Assembly: GCF_021728295.1 (NCBI RefSeq)
Contig: NZ_JAKJXE010000012.1
Span: 95,689 to 159,688 of the forward strand
Reading direction: 5' to 3'
Length of the DNA: 64,000 nucleotides
Origin: Pseudomonas petrae
GTDB taxonomy: Bacteria > Pseudomonadota > Gammaproteobacteria > Pseudomonadales > Pseudomonadaceae
The notes beneath the pieces were generated by a model, which saw only the letters and a list, made by a program, of their open reading frames with translations, had not been told where the DNA came from and did no database searches. This document shows positions 50,985 to 59,520 of this stretch, piece after piece (the stretch's first letter is position 1; each line of letters starts with the position of its first letter). A program made the translations under genes and the position numbers.

Positions 50985-51262
50985 AACGGCAGAATCGTTT
51001 CGCCTTCGGCGAGTTACTTGGAAAAGCACCCCAAGTAACCAAGGGTGCCTGCTCCTGGTTGGGCCCCTCGTTCCTCGGGGTTCCTTCACTCCGGCCTCGC
51101 TCCGTGGGCCCGCGCCGAACGGACATCCATGTCCTGACGGCGCTCTCGCCGCATCCATGCGGCTCGGCCCACTGCGCGAGACCTGCGTTCAGCCTGCACC
51201 CAAGTCGCGTTTGGTGTCGTCTGAGCCTTCTGCGTATGGAGATCAAGATCAAAAGCGCGTTT
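50985..51262. repeat. Probable dispersed non-coding Pseudomonas repeat
   Basis: This part of the 638-bp gap between proA and mpg carries no convincing gene. Overlapping ORFs run on both strands without ribosome sites. The sequence (TTACTTGGAAAAGCACCCCA near 51013, GCGCCGAACGGACATCCATG near 51113) resembles a repeat I associate with many Pseudomonas genomes, where it produces spurious hypothetical proteins. That recognition is from memory. Confidence 0.4.
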
Positions 51263-51276
51263 AGGCAGATCTAAGG

Positions 51277-51368
51277 CTTCCCGGCTAAAGCCGGTCCTAC
51301 GGGGGTCGCAGCCGGTCCCACTGGCGGGATGCGATGCTTTTAGTAGGACCGGCTTTAGCCGGGAAGGC
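51277..51368. repeat. Family A REP elements
   Basis: An inverted core (CCGGCTAAAGCCGGTCCTAC, ends 51300), a decayed half (AGCCGGTCCCACTGG) and a forward core (GTAGGACCGGCTTTAGCCGG, 51343-51366) lie about 110 bp upstream of mpg. Confidence 0.82.
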
Positions 51369-51475
51369 GGCAGTTCAGGCGCTGGTATTGGCGGCCCCGT
51401 GCTTACACACCCATTCAGCTCCAATTAAGGCCGTTGTTGATATGATCGCGGTCCATTCTCTGACTGCACTCATCC

Positions 51476-52150
51476 ATGCCTGACCCATCGCCACGCGCCC
51501 TGCCGGACAGTTTCTTTCATCGCGACGCGCAGACGCTCGCCCAAGAGTTGCTCGGCAAGGTCATTCGTCACAAAGTCGAAGGGTTGTGGTTGTCGGCGCG
51601 GATTATTGAGACGGAGGCGTATTACGTGGCCGAAAAGGGCAGTCATGCGTCCCTCGGCTACACCGAAAAACGTAAGGCTTTGTTTCTGGAAGGCGGGCAC
51701 ATTTATATGTATTACGCCCGTGGCGGTGATTCGCTGAACTTCAGTGCGGAAGGTCCGGGCAACGCCGTGTTGATTAAATCGGCTTACCCCTGGGTCGACG
51801 CGGTGTCCGATGAAAACGCCCTCGCCCGCATGCTGCTCAACAATCCCGACGCCAGCGGAAACGTGCGCACGCCAGAGCGGCTGTGCGCCGGGCAGACGTT
51901 GCTGTGCAAAGCGCTGGGCCTGAAAGTGCCGATGTGGGACGCCAAGCGCTTCGATGAAGAACAGCTATTTGTCGAAGACGTGGGCCAGCGACCGCCGCGG
52001 ATCATTCAAACGACGCGCCTGGGCATTCCCGCTGGCCGTGACGAGCACCTGATGTACCGGTTCGTTGACGCCGCCTATGCCCGCTTCTGCACACGGAACC
52101 CGGTCAGACGCGGGCAAGTCGAAGGCCGCGACTATATTTTCATCGATTAA
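51476..52150 (+). CDS. DNA-3-methyladenine glycosylase (MPG/AAG family)
   Basis: This 224-residue AAG-type glycosylase removes alkylated purines. Conserved features are ARIIETEAYYVAEKGSHAS (catalytic Glu in the first part), GHIYMYYARGGDSLNFSAEG and GPGNAVLIKSAYP. AAG-type enzymes are common in Gram-positives and Pseudomonas. The ribosome site is poor. It is followed after 13 bp by the DedA-PAP2 gene. Confidence 0.9.
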   Translation: MPDPSPRALPDSFFHRDAQTLAQELLGKVIRHKVEGLWLSARIIETEAYYVAEKGSHASLGYTEKRKALFLEGGHIYMYYARGGDSLNFSAEGPGNAVLIKSAYPWVDAVSDENALARMLLNNPDASGNVRTPERLCAGQTLLCKALGLKVPMWDAKRFDEEQLFVEDVGQRPPRIIQTTRLGIPAGRDEHLMYRFVDAAYARFCTRNPVRRGQVEGRDYIFID

Positions 52151-52163
52151 GGAAACTAAACAC

Positions 52164-53480
52164 ATGGGCGCGTGGCTCGACAGCATTACCTCCTGGCTAA
52201 GCGCCAACCCTTCGTGGCTGGGCGCGGCGATTTTTATCGTTGCGTTCATCGAGTGCCTGGCCATCGCCGGCATCGTCGTCCCGGGCACGGTTGTGCTGTT
52301 CGCGATCGCCGCACTGGCCGGCAGCGGCATACTCCCATTGAGCGAAGCGCTGCTGCTGGGTTTCCTCGGCGGGATACTGGGCGACCTGGTGTCGTACTTC
52401 ATCGGTCGACGCTTCCATCAGAACATTCGGCAATTGCCCGGCCTTCGCAATCACCCTGAATGGATCGGCGGCGCCGAGACCTACTTCCAGCGTTACGGGA
52501 TCGCCAGCCTGCTGGTCGGCCGCTTCATCGGGCCGCTGCGCCCGATGCTGCCAATGGTGGCCGGGATGTGTGACATGCCGTTCGTGCGCTTTGCCGGCGT
52601 CAGCTTGATTGCCGCCGCCGGTTGGTCGGTGGCCTACATTCTGCCGGGCTGGGCGACCGGTGCCGCGATCCGACTGCCGCTGCCGGAAAACTTCTGGCCC
52701 CAGGCTGCCGTGGTTGGCGCCGGGCTGGCAATCCTGCTGGGGATCAGCGTCCAGAGCAGCCTGCGGCAAAAACCCTACGCCACCAAGGTTATCGCCCTGA
52801 CCTGCTTCATTCTGCTGGGCAGTGTGTTTCTGGGCTGGCCGTACCTGGCCGATTTCGATCAGGGCATCATGACCGTGGTGCAGGCCAGCCGAAGCGCTGC
52901 GGCCGAGAACTTCGTGGTGATAGTGACCGGCCTGGGGGATTTCCGGACTCAGTTCTGCGCCGCCGCGCTGCTGACAGTCCTCTTAATCGTCACGCGGCAA
53001 TGGCGTCATGCGATCTTCGTGATCGGCACCACCCTTGGCGCGGCGCTGATCAATCAGAGCATGAAATACACCTTCGCACGCGCACGGCCTGAGGTCCTGA
53101 CGGAGGCCCTGGGGACTTACAGCATGCCGAGCGGACATGCGTCGGCCTCGTTTGCGCTGTTCATGTCGCTGGCGGTGCTTGCCGGCCGCGGTCAGCCGGT
53201 GCGGCTGCGACTGACCTGGCTGCTGCTGGGCGGGATTCCGGCGCTGGCGATCGCGATGTCACGGGTGTATCTGGGCGTGCATTGGCCGACGGATGTCACG
53301 GCGGGGATGCTGCTGGCGTTCTTCACTTGCGCGGCGAGTCTGGCTTTCGTGCAGAACAAGAAGCCGCTGGAGGCGCTGCCGATCAAGGTATGGTGGTTGG
53401 TGCTGCCGGCGATGGTTGCGCTGTTCGCCGGCTTTGGACTGCACTCGTTCTCGCACGGCTTGATCCGTTACCAGTACTAG
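52164..53480 (+). CDS. DedA/SNARE-associated domain fused to PAP2 phosphatase
   Basis: This 438-residue polytopic protein joins two membrane domains. The N-terminal DedA/VTT domain (about 1-190) has IVVPGTVVLFAIAALAGSG, FLGGILGDLVSYFIGR and GRFIGPLRPMLPMVAG. The C-terminal PAP2 domain (about 225-400) has all three phosphatase signatures: KYTFARARP, SMPSGHASASF and SRVYLGVHWPTDVTAG. DedA proteins translocate lipid carriers such as undecaprenyl phosphate, and PAP2 enzymes dephosphorylate undecaprenyl pyrophosphate. A combined phosphatase-flippase is a reasonable inference. The ATG follows AAGGAAAC. Confidence 0.88.
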   Translation: MGAWLDSITSWLSANPSWLGAAIFIVAFIECLAIAGIVVPGTVVLFAIAALAGSGILPLSEALLLGFLGGILGDLVSYFIGRRFHQNIRQLPGLRNHPEWIGGAETYFQRYGIASLLVGRFIGPLRPMLPMVAGMCDMPFVRFAGVSLIAAAGWSVAYILPGWATGAAIRLPLPENFWPQAAVVGAGLAILLGISVQSSLRQKPYATKVIALTCFILLGSVFLGWPYLADFDQGIMTVVQASRSAAAENFVVIVTGLGDFRTQFCAAALLTVLLIVTRQWRHAIFVIGTTLGAALINQSMKYTFARARPEVLTEALGTYSMPSGHASASFALFMSLAVLAGRGQPVRLRLTWLLLGGIPALAIAMSRVYLGVHWPTDVTAGMLLAFFTCAASLAFVQNKKPLEALPIKVWWLVLPAMVALFAGFGLHSFSHGLIRYQY

Positions 53481-53548
53481 AACGGCTTGGGCGCGCCCCG
53501 CCAGATCATAGATCTCGGGCCGCGCTGCAACGAGCAGAACAGCTTCAT

Positions 53549-54154
53549 TCAGGCCTGCATGTCGCCCTGCATCTCGTCGAGCAGGTCCTGGATCGCGTCG
53601 AGCCGTTGTTCAGCGTCTTCGATTTCCAGCAGCTCGATCTTGTCTTCTTCCGCGAACGGCAACAGGTACGCCAGTTGATTGGCCAGCGAGTGCTGACCGC
53701 TGGCGGTAAGGCCCATGTTCAGCGCGGCCACCATCGGGTGTTCGGCCAACGCGGCGAGTAACGCGACCAGGTCGTCGTCTTCTTCCTGCAGCGGTTGTTC
53801 CTGGGGATCGTCCAGCCACTCGACCTCACCGATCAGCAGGTTGTCGCGCTGAGTGCTGTAGTCCTTCACCCGAAAGCGTCGAGCACCCACCACCCGAATG
53901 CCGAGCAGGCCGTTGTCCTGCTTCTGGAAATCGGTCACCCGCGCTTCGCAGCCGATCAGCGAAAAACCGTCCGGCACGTCGCCCGTCTCACTGCCTTCAG
54001 TGATGCAGACCACGCCAAAGCCTTCGCCCTGCTTCATGCAGCGGCCAATCATGTCGAGGTAACGCGCCTCGAATAGCTGCAGATCGAGCACGCACCCCGG
54101 GAACAGCACGGCGTTCAGCGGAAACAGCGGCAGCGCAAACAACGACAACGACAT
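53549..54154 (-). CDS. LON substrate-binding domain protein
   Basis: This 201-residue protein consists of the Lon N-terminal domain alone: LPLFPLNAVLFPGCVLDLQLFE, ARYLDMIGRCMKQGEGFGVV and GLLGIRVVGARRFRV. It has no ATPase or protease domain. The acidic C-terminal half (PQEQPLQEEDDDLVALLAAL) forms helices. Such single-domain proteins are common in proteobacteria, with unproven roles in substrate recognition. I chose the ATG at 54154. It lies 10 bp after cidB. Confidence 0.85.
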   Translation of the reverse strand: MSLSLFALPLFPLNAVLFPGCVLDLQLFEARYLDMIGRCMKQGEGFGVVCITEGSETGDVPDGFSLIGCEARVTDFQKQDNGLLGIRVVGARRFRVKDYSTQRDNLLIGEVEWLDDPQEQPLQEEDDDLVALLAALAEHPMVAALNMGLTASGQHSLANQLAYLLPFAEEDKIELLEIEDAEQRLDAIQDLLDEMQGDMQA

Positions 54155-54164
54155 AAACCTATCC

Positions 54165-54881
54165 TCAAGCAACCAGAGACACCGCCAACGGCAGGAACAA
54201 GGCCGTGGCGACACCCATCAAACTCATCGCCAGCGCCGCGAAGGCGCCACATTCCTCACTTTCCTGCAAGGCCGCCGACGTACCCACCGCGTGGGCCGTC
54301 AGCCCCAGGGCCATGCCTCGGGCTTCCGGGCTGTTTACCCGCGCCAGGGTCAGCAAGCCGGGGCCGAATATGCCGCCGATCACTCCGGTTATCAACACAA
54401 ACACGGCCGCCAGCGCCGCCACACCGCCAATCTGCTCGGCGACGAGCATGGCGATCGGCGAGGTTACGGACTTGGGCGCCATGGTCATCAGGATCATGTG
54501 ATCAGCGCCGAGCAACCAGCCCAAGCCCACGCACAGCCCGGTGGCCAGCACGCCGCCCACCACCAGCGTAGTCAATACCGGCCAGAACAGTTGCCGGATG
54601 CGCCGCAGATTCAGATAAAGCGGCACGGCCAGCGCAACCGTCGCCGGGCCCAGCAGAATGCTGAGGATTTCGGTGCTTTTGCGGTATTCGACATAGGACA
54701 GTCCGCAGCTCACCAACACGCCGATCACCACCAGCATCGAAATGAGCACCGGTTGCAGAAACACCCAACGGGTTTTTTCGTAGCCGGCGAGCACCAGTTG
54801 ATAAGCGCCGAGCGTGATGGCGATGCCGAACAAGGGGTGATGAATCACCGACAGCCAGGCGCCGTGCCAGTCCAGACTCAT
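54165..54881 (-). CDS. CidB/LrgB family inner-membrane protein
   Basis: This 238-residue protein with about six to seven transmembrane helices has the LrgB/CidB signature APKSVTSPIAMLVAEQIGG and AVGTSAALQESEECGAFAALAM. CidAB/LrgAB systems affect murein hydrolase activity and pyruvate or acetate transport in other bacteria. It overlaps the upstream CidA-type gene by 4 bp (ATGA), so the two are coupled. Confidence 0.88.
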   Translation of the reverse strand: MSLDWHGAWLSVIHHPLFGIAITLGAYQLVLAGYEKTRWVFLQPVLISMLVVIGVLVSCGLSYVEYRKSTEILSILLGPATVALAVPLYLNLRRIRQLFWPVLTTLVVGGVLATGLCVGLGWLLGADHMILMTMAPKSVTSPIAMLVAEQIGGVAALAAVFVLITGVIGGIFGPGLLTLARVNSPEARGMALGLTAHAVGTSAALQESEECGAFAALAMSLMGVATALFLPLAVSLVA

Positions 54882-55240
54882 GATGGCTCCCGGCGATTGG
54901 CCTGGCGGTCGATGAGTTTCTGCATCAGCCAGCCGGCGAAGGTCAGCGAGACCATCAGGGAAATCACCAGCGAGCCGACTATCGCCCAGAAGTCTTCGGC
55001 GATCTGGTCGGCATACACCATCACACCGACGGCGGGCGGCACCAGCAGCAGCGGCAGATAACGCAGCAGGCTGCTGGCCGCCAGGCTGATCGGTTGACTG
55101 ACTTCGCCGCGGGTCATCAGATAGATCATCAACAGCACGAGCCCGATGATCGGGCCGGGCAGTATCGACAAAAACAGGTGGTTGAGCGCGGTTCCGATCA
55201 ATTGGAACAGCACAAGCCAGGTCAGGCCTCTTAGCAACAT
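54878..55240 (-). CDS. CidA/LrgA family holin-like protein
   Basis: This 120-residue protein with four transmembrane helices has the CidA/LrgA pattern: LFQLIGTALNHLFLSILPGPIIGLVLLM and YLPLLLVPPAVGVMVYADQI. I chose the ATG at 55240 because GGAG lies about 7 bp upstream and it starts at the first helix; the frame runs 125 codons further back without family sequence. It is the first gene of a two- or three-gene operon with cidB and the LON-domain gene. Confidence 0.87.
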   Translation of the reverse strand: MLLRGLTWLVLFQLIGTALNHLFLSILPGPIIGLVLLMIYLMTRGEVSQPISLAASSLLRYLPLLLVPPAVGVMVYADQIAEDFWAIVGSLVISLMVSLTFAGWLMQKLIDRQANRREPS

Positions 55241-55435
55241 AGAAAACTCCAGCGGATTCGCGGCGACATTATAGACACGCCACCCGCGCTGCCTATGGGG
55301 TGGTATTCGCCAGTTGAGGTCACGTTGACCCGCGCAGTGCAGCGTGCTGATCTCATTGCCAAGCAATAACAGCGCCGACGCCACCGTGCCTGTGAAGACC
55401 GCGTGCGAAAACAATAACTGGCAAGGAGAGTAGCG

Positions 55436-55891
55436 ATGCCCCACGTACCCGTTGCAGAACTCAAACGTTATGAAGGCAAGGACCTGGGATGCTCCGACTG
55501 GCTGACCATCGATCAGGCGCGCATCAATCTGTTTGCCGAGGCCACCGGCGACTTTCAGTTCATCCACGTCGATCCGGTCAAAGCAGCGCAAACCCCGTTC
55601 GGATCGACCATCGCCCATGGGTTTCTGTCGCTGTCGCTCATGCCCAAGCTGATGGAGTCTTTGATGGTAGTACCCGAAGGCATGCAGATGGCGATCAACT
55701 ATGGCCTGGACAGCGTGCGATTCATTCAGCCGGTGAAAGTGAATTCGCGCGTTCGTCTAAAAGTCACTCTGGCACAGGTCACCGAAAAGAAGCCCGGCCA
55801 ATGGCTGCTCAAGGCCACGGCAACGCTTGAAATCGAAGGCCTGGACAAGCCCGCGTTCGTTGCTGAACCGCTTTCGCTGTGCTTCGTATAA
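55436..55891 (+). CDS. MaoC-like (R)-specific enoyl-CoA hydratase family protein
   Basis: This 151-residue hot-dog-fold protein has the MaoC hydratase motif FAEATGDFQFIHVDPVKA (catalytic Asp and His) and GSTIAHGFLSLSLMPKLM. Related Pseudomonas proteins hydrate short-chain enoyl-CoA; the physiological substrate is unknown. AAGGAGAG precedes the ATG. It is a single gene followed by a 12-bp perfect dyad. Confidence 0.85.
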   Translation: MPHVPVAELKRYEGKDLGCSDWLTIDQARINLFAEATGDFQFIHVDPVKAAQTPFGSTIAHGFLSLSLMPKLMESLMVVPEGMQMAINYGLDSVRFIQPVKVNSRVRLKVTLAQVTEKKPGQWLLKATATLEIEGLDKPAFVAEPLSLCFV

Positions 55892-55923
55892 CCCCCGTCG
55901 CCCCTCCGTGAACCCTCCCGAAA

Positions 55924-55953
55924 CATGAAACAGTCGTAACAGACTGTTTCATG
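55924..55953. promoter_or_regulatory. Perfect 12-bp inverted repeat
   Basis: CATGAAACAGTC-N6-GACTGTTTCATG lies 33 bp after the maoC-like stop and 100 bp before the MORN/C13 gene. No T tract follows on either strand. It may be an operator for the downstream gene or a 3'-end structure. Confidence 0.4.
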
Positions 55954-56052
55954 AGCGTTCCTCGCTGCGGCATACTCGCTGCGGCTGTGTGAGCGACTCG
56001 ATACACGTACGCGATCAGATCACGCCGAAACATCTTTTTTTCGGGATTTACC

Positions 56053-57747
56053 ATGCGCGCGTTTGCTCCTTTGGCCCTGACCTTCCTTCTTACCGCTTGC
56101 GGCGACGGCGAATCGCTGTTGCCCCCGGACGCTCGCCTGCCCGACGGTGGACGCTATCGCGGCGACGTGATCAATGGCGTGCTGCAAGGCAAGGGCCGGA
56201 TCGATTACCCCAATGGCAGCTGGTACGCCGGGGAATTCAAAAACGGGCAATGGAACGGCCAGGGCGAGTGGCACGCCAGCAATGGCGACGTGTACCGGGG
56301 CGGTTTTCAGGACGGGCTTTTCCATGGCCAGGGCTCGCTGACGACCAGCGCCGGCAGTTACGTCGGCGGCTACAAGCTGGGGCGGCGCGACGGCGAAGGC
56401 ACGTTGAAAGAGCACGGCATGAGTTATCGCGGCGAGTTCAAGGCCGATCTGTACGACGGCGCCGGGCATCTGGAGCTGGACGACGGCAGCGAGTATCAGG
56501 GCCAGTTCGCCCACGGCAAACCCAATGGCGAAGGCCAGCGCAACGATTCGGCGGGCAACCAGTTCAGCGGCAAGTTCGTCGACGGCCAGCTTGAAGGCAC
56601 GGGCAATTTCAACAGCGCCGATGGCGATCAGTACGTCGGCGGCTTTCACAACAATCAGCTCAATGGCCGCGGTCGCTACGAAAACGCCGATGGCGATGTC
56701 TGGTCGGGGCAGTTCAAGGATGGCGCGTTCACCGGCAAGGGCGAGTTGATCGGCTCCGACGGCACGCGCTATCAAGGTGATTTCAAAAACTGGCGCTTCG
56801 CAGGCTCAGGCAGCCTGAAGCTCCCGGACGGCAGCGTGTACATCGGCCAGTTCGAGAACGACAACTATCAAGGCAGCGGCGTGCTGACCACGGCGGAAGG
56901 CGAAGTCCAGAGCGGCACCTGGTCCAACGGCCAGCGCGTGCGCGACGCCGCCGGCAAGCTGCTGCCTGACCCGCTGGAAATCGGCTTGCTCGCCCAGGGC
57001 GCCCTCGTCGAGAAAGCCCTCGCCGCCGTGCCTGCCTCCACGCCGGCCATTGAGCTTTACAGCCTCGTCGTGGGTGGCGATGGCAAGCAGAGCGTTTTTC
57101 TGCGCGAGGCCGATTACGTCAACAAGCTGCTCGCGACGCGCTTCGGTGCGTTCGGCCAGATCACGTTGGTCAACCACCGCGATCACATGGCCGATCGACC
57201 GCTGGCCACGCGCGAGACCATCAGCCGCGCCGTGCAAACGCTGGCCAAGCGCAGCGGCCCGGAAGATTTGATCTTCATTTACCTGACCAGCCACGGCACC
57301 CATGAACACGAGCTGGTGCTGGACCAGCCGCGTCTGGAGCTGTCCGACCTGCCCGCCAACGAGATGGCCGGCGTACTGGCACCGCTGAAGAATCGCGACA
57401 AGGTGGTGGTGATTTCAGCGTGCTATTCGGGCGGTTTCATTCCGGCGATCAAGGACGAGCGGACGATGGTGATTACTGCATCCCGTGAGGATCGGGTTTC
57501 CTTTGGCTGTTCTGAGGAGGCCGATTTCACCTACTTCGGCGAGGCGCTGTTCGGCAAGGCGCTGGTGGAAACCGATGATCTGGTGCAGGCGTTCAACGAG
57601 GCGCGAGACATCGTCGCACAGCGCGAGACGGACGAAAGCTTCGAAGCCTCCGAGCCGCAGATGTGGGCGCCGAAAGGCGTGGTCGCCCACTGGCGGCAGC
57701 TGCGCAAAAGTCAGGCGGAGCGCGCGTTGAATACGGTTCGGCGCTGA
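56053..57747 (+). CDS. MORN-repeat lipoprotein with C13 (legumain/caspase-fold) peptidase domain
   Basis: This 564-residue protein has a lipobox LTAC (Cys16). About eleven to twelve MORN repeats of 23 residues (about 35-292; pattern YxGxFxxGxxxGxGxxxxxDG) follow, then a C-terminal Peptidase_C13 domain (about 330-545). The catalytic dyad is visible: H414 in YLTSHGTHEHEL and C457 in VVISACYSGGFI. It should be anchored to the envelope and face the periplasm. MORN repeats may bind lipid or protein; the cleavage target is unknown. It appears intact and is transcribed alone. An Asp after the lipid Cys is not seen at +2 (Gly), so outer-membrane sorting is likely. Confidence 0.87.
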   Translation: MRAFAPLALTFLLTACGDGESLLPPDARLPDGGRYRGDVINGVLQGKGRIDYPNGSWYAGEFKNGQWNGQGEWHASNGDVYRGGFQDGLFHGQGSLTTSAGSYVGGYKLGRRDGEGTLKEHGMSYRGEFKADLYDGAGHLELDDGSEYQGQFAHGKPNGEGQRNDSAGNQFSGKFVDGQLEGTGNFNSADGDQYVGGFHNNQLNGRGRYENADGDVWSGQFKDGAFTGKGELIGSDGTRYQGDFKNWRFAGSGSLKLPDGSVYIGQFENDNYQGSGVLTTAEGEVQSGTWSNGQRVRDAAGKLLPDPLEIGLLAQGALVEKALAAVPASTPAIELYSLVVGGDGKQSVFLREADYVNKLLATRFGAFGQITLVNHRDHMADRPLATRETISRAVQTLAKRSGPEDLIFIYLTSHGTHEHELVLDQPRLELSDLPANEMAGVLAPLKNRDKVVVISACYSGGFIPAIKDERTMVITASREDRVSFGCSEEADFTYFGEALFGKALVETDDLVQAFNEARDIVAQRETDESFEASEPQMWAPKGVVAHWRQLRKSQAERALNTVRR

Positions 57748-57763
57748 GTGCCATCGCACTCAA

Positions 57764-57823
57764 TGTAGGACCGGCTTCAGCCGGGAAGGGGCCGGGCGGG
57801 TTCGCCTGCAAACCGGCTCCCAC
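57764..57823. repeat. Decayed REP pair (family A forward half, mixed right half)
   Basis: TGTAGGACCGGCTTCAGCCG starts at 57764. The right partner (GGTTCGCCTGCAAACCGGCTCCCACA) resembles family C more than A, so the pair is mixed or decayed. Confidence 0.65.
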
Positions 57824-57949
57824 AGATTGATCCAACCTCAAATGCGGGATGCGCCAAGATTTCATGTGTTTTTGTGAAACCCTCCCGCCTCCCTCGCAGT
57901 CTGTTGCGGTACAGCGCCTATGCTTGTGGCGTATCAAGGGAGAAAGATC

Positions 57950-58591
57950 ATGTACTTGACGCCTCAGGACATTTTGCTTGCCGGAGCTACCGGATTGACT
58001 GGCGAGCACTTGCTCGACCGCCTGCTTAACGAACCCACTGTCACCCGCGTTCTCGCCCCCAGCCGTCGTCCTCTGGCTGAACATCCACGCCTGGAAAACC
58101 CGGTTGGCGATCTTCAGAGCTTGCTGCCTGCACTGGAAGGCCCCGTCGACATCGCTTTCTGCTGCCTGGGCACCACGATCAAACAGGCCGGTTCCCAGGA
58201 AGCGTTTCGGGCCGTGGATCTGGACATGGTCGTGGCGTTCGGCAAACGTGCCCGCGAGTTGGGGGCGCGTCACCTGCTGGTGATCAGCGCAGTGAACGCC
58301 GACCCGCAATCGAGCATCTTTTACAGCCGCGTCAAAGGCGAGATGGAAGAAGCGCTGAAGCTTCAGGGCTGGCCGCAACTGACCATCGTCCAACCGTCGC
58401 TGTTGATTGGCGAGCGGCAGGATCAGCGTCTGGTGGAGCAGCTGGCAGCGCCGATTGCCAAGCTGATTCCCGGCAAATACGGCGGCATCGAAGCCTGCAA
58501 CCTCGCCCGCGCGCTCTGGCGCCTGGCGCTGGAAGAGCAGGACGGCGTGCGGGTGGTTGAATCGGATGATTTGCGGCGGTTGGGGAAGTAA
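57950..58591 (+). CDS. NAD(P)-binding Rossmann-fold protein (atypical SDR)
   Basis: This 213-residue protein has the dinucleotide motif LLAGATGLTGEHLLDRLL at residues about 9-26, FCCLGTTIKQAGSQEAFRAVD, and a YSRVKGEMEEALK segment with the SDR Tyr/Lys. It resembles HTATIP2/YbjT-type atypical SDRs. Substrate is unknown. AAGGGAGAAAG precedes the ATG. It converges on the YceK-like lipoprotein gene. Confidence 0.82.
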   Translation: MYLTPQDILLAGATGLTGEHLLDRLLNEPTVTRVLAPSRRPLAEHPRLENPVGDLQSLLPALEGPVDIAFCCLGTTIKQAGSQEAFRAVDLDMVVAFGKRARELGARHLLVISAVNADPQSSIFYSRVKGEMEEALKLQGWPQLTIVQPSLLIGERQDQRLVEQLAAPIAKLIPGKYGGIEACNLARALWRLALEEQDGVRVVESDDLRRLGK

Positions 58592-58610
58592 TCAAACCAC
58601 CCGACAGGCA

Positions 58611-58898
58611 TTACATCCCGCCCGTAGCCTGAAATCCCACACCCAGCGCGGTCAGAATCGACAGCGGCAGCAGCAGCGTGTCGAGCAGCGCGCTGCCGGG
58701 CAGGTCGAGCATCGGGTATTTCGGCGCCTCAGTGCCGAAGCGGTCCTTCTCGCAGCAGCCGCCTTCGATGGCGTACAGATCCAGTCGCGTGCCGGCGTAA
58801 ACGACCGGTGCGCCCGGCTGATTGGCGTCGAGGGTGCGCACGGTCGAGCAGCCCGTCGTCAACAACAGGCCCAAGGCAATGACGACGAGCTTATTCAT
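58611..58898 (-). CDS. YceK/YidQ family lipoprotein
   Basis: This 95-residue lipoprotein has lipobox LTTGC (Cys about residue 17) and the DUF1375 pattern: GCSTVRTL, VVYAGTRLDLYAI and MLDLPGSALLDTLLLPLSI. Function is unknown. The ATG at 58898 overlaps the ubiX 3' end by 8 bp, so it is translationally linked to ubiX. Confidence 0.85.
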   Translation of the reverse strand: MNKLVVIALGLLLTTGCSTVRTLDANQPGAPVVYAGTRLDLYAIEGGCCEKDRFGTEAPKYPMLDLPGSALLDTLLLPLSILTALGVGFQATGGM

Positions 58899-59520
58899 CG
58901 GCGCCAAAATGATGCTCGCCCCAGCGCGGCAGCATGTCCTGGGGGATGTTGAGGAGATTGAGAATCCGTGCGACGACGAAATCCACCAGATCATCGATCG
59001 TCTGCGGCTGATGATAGAAGCCGGGCGACGCCGGCAGAATAACCGCGCCCATGTTCGACAGTTTGAGCATGTTCTCCAGATGGATGCTGGAGAACGGCGC
59101 CTCGCGGGGCACCAGAATCAGCTGACGACGCTCCTTCAACGTCACGTCTGCGGCGCGCTCGATCAGGTTGTTGCAGGCGCCCATGGCGATCGCCGACAGG
59201 GTCCCGGTCGAGCACGGCACCACGACCATCGCACTCGGCGAACCGGAACCGGACGCCACCGGCGACATCCAGTCTTCCTTGCCGTACACCCGAATCTGGC
59301 CCGCGGTCGCGCCGGTGTATTCATTAAGGAAGGCCTGCATCATCTGCGGTTTGGGCGGCAGGTTGACGTCGGTCTCGGTGGCCATGACCAGCTGCGCGGC
59401 CTTGGAGATGAGGAAATGCACCTCGCGGTCTTCGCGCACCAGACAGTCCAGCAGGCGCAGGCCGTATTGCGCGCCGGACGCGCCGGTCATCGCCAGGGTG
59501 ATGCGTTCCGGGCCGCTCAT
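58891..59520 (-). CDS. ubiX: Flavin prenyltransferase UbiX
   Basis: This 209-residue UbiX makes prenyl-FMN, the cofactor of the UbiD decarboxylase in ubiquinone synthesis. Motifs are AMTGASGAQYGLRLLDCL, VVPCSTGTLSAIAMGACNNLIERAADVTLKE and LVPREAPFSSIHLENMLKL. I chose the ATG at 59520, which overlaps the mpl stop by 4 bp. Confidence 0.95.
   Translation of the reverse strand: MSGPERITLAMTGASGAQYGLRLLDCLVREDREVHFLISKAAQLVMATETDVNLPPKPQMMQAFLNEYTGATAGQIRVYGKEDWMSPVASGSGSPSAMVVVPCSTGTLSAIAMGACNNLIERAADVTLKERRQLILVPREAPFSSIHLENMLKLSNMGAVILPASPGFYHQPQTIDDLVDFVVARILNLLNIPQDMLPRWGEHHFGADE

Noticed and set aside
50983..51252. 89-codon minus-strand hypothetical protein
   Set aside because: No ribosome site, overlapping ORFs on both strands, and the sequence resembles a dispersed non-coding repeat.
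51476..53480. Defence or toxin island around mpg and the DedA-PAP2 gene
   Set aside because: These genes are ordinary housekeeping types in conserved order; no toxin, nuclease-helicase or integrase partner is present.
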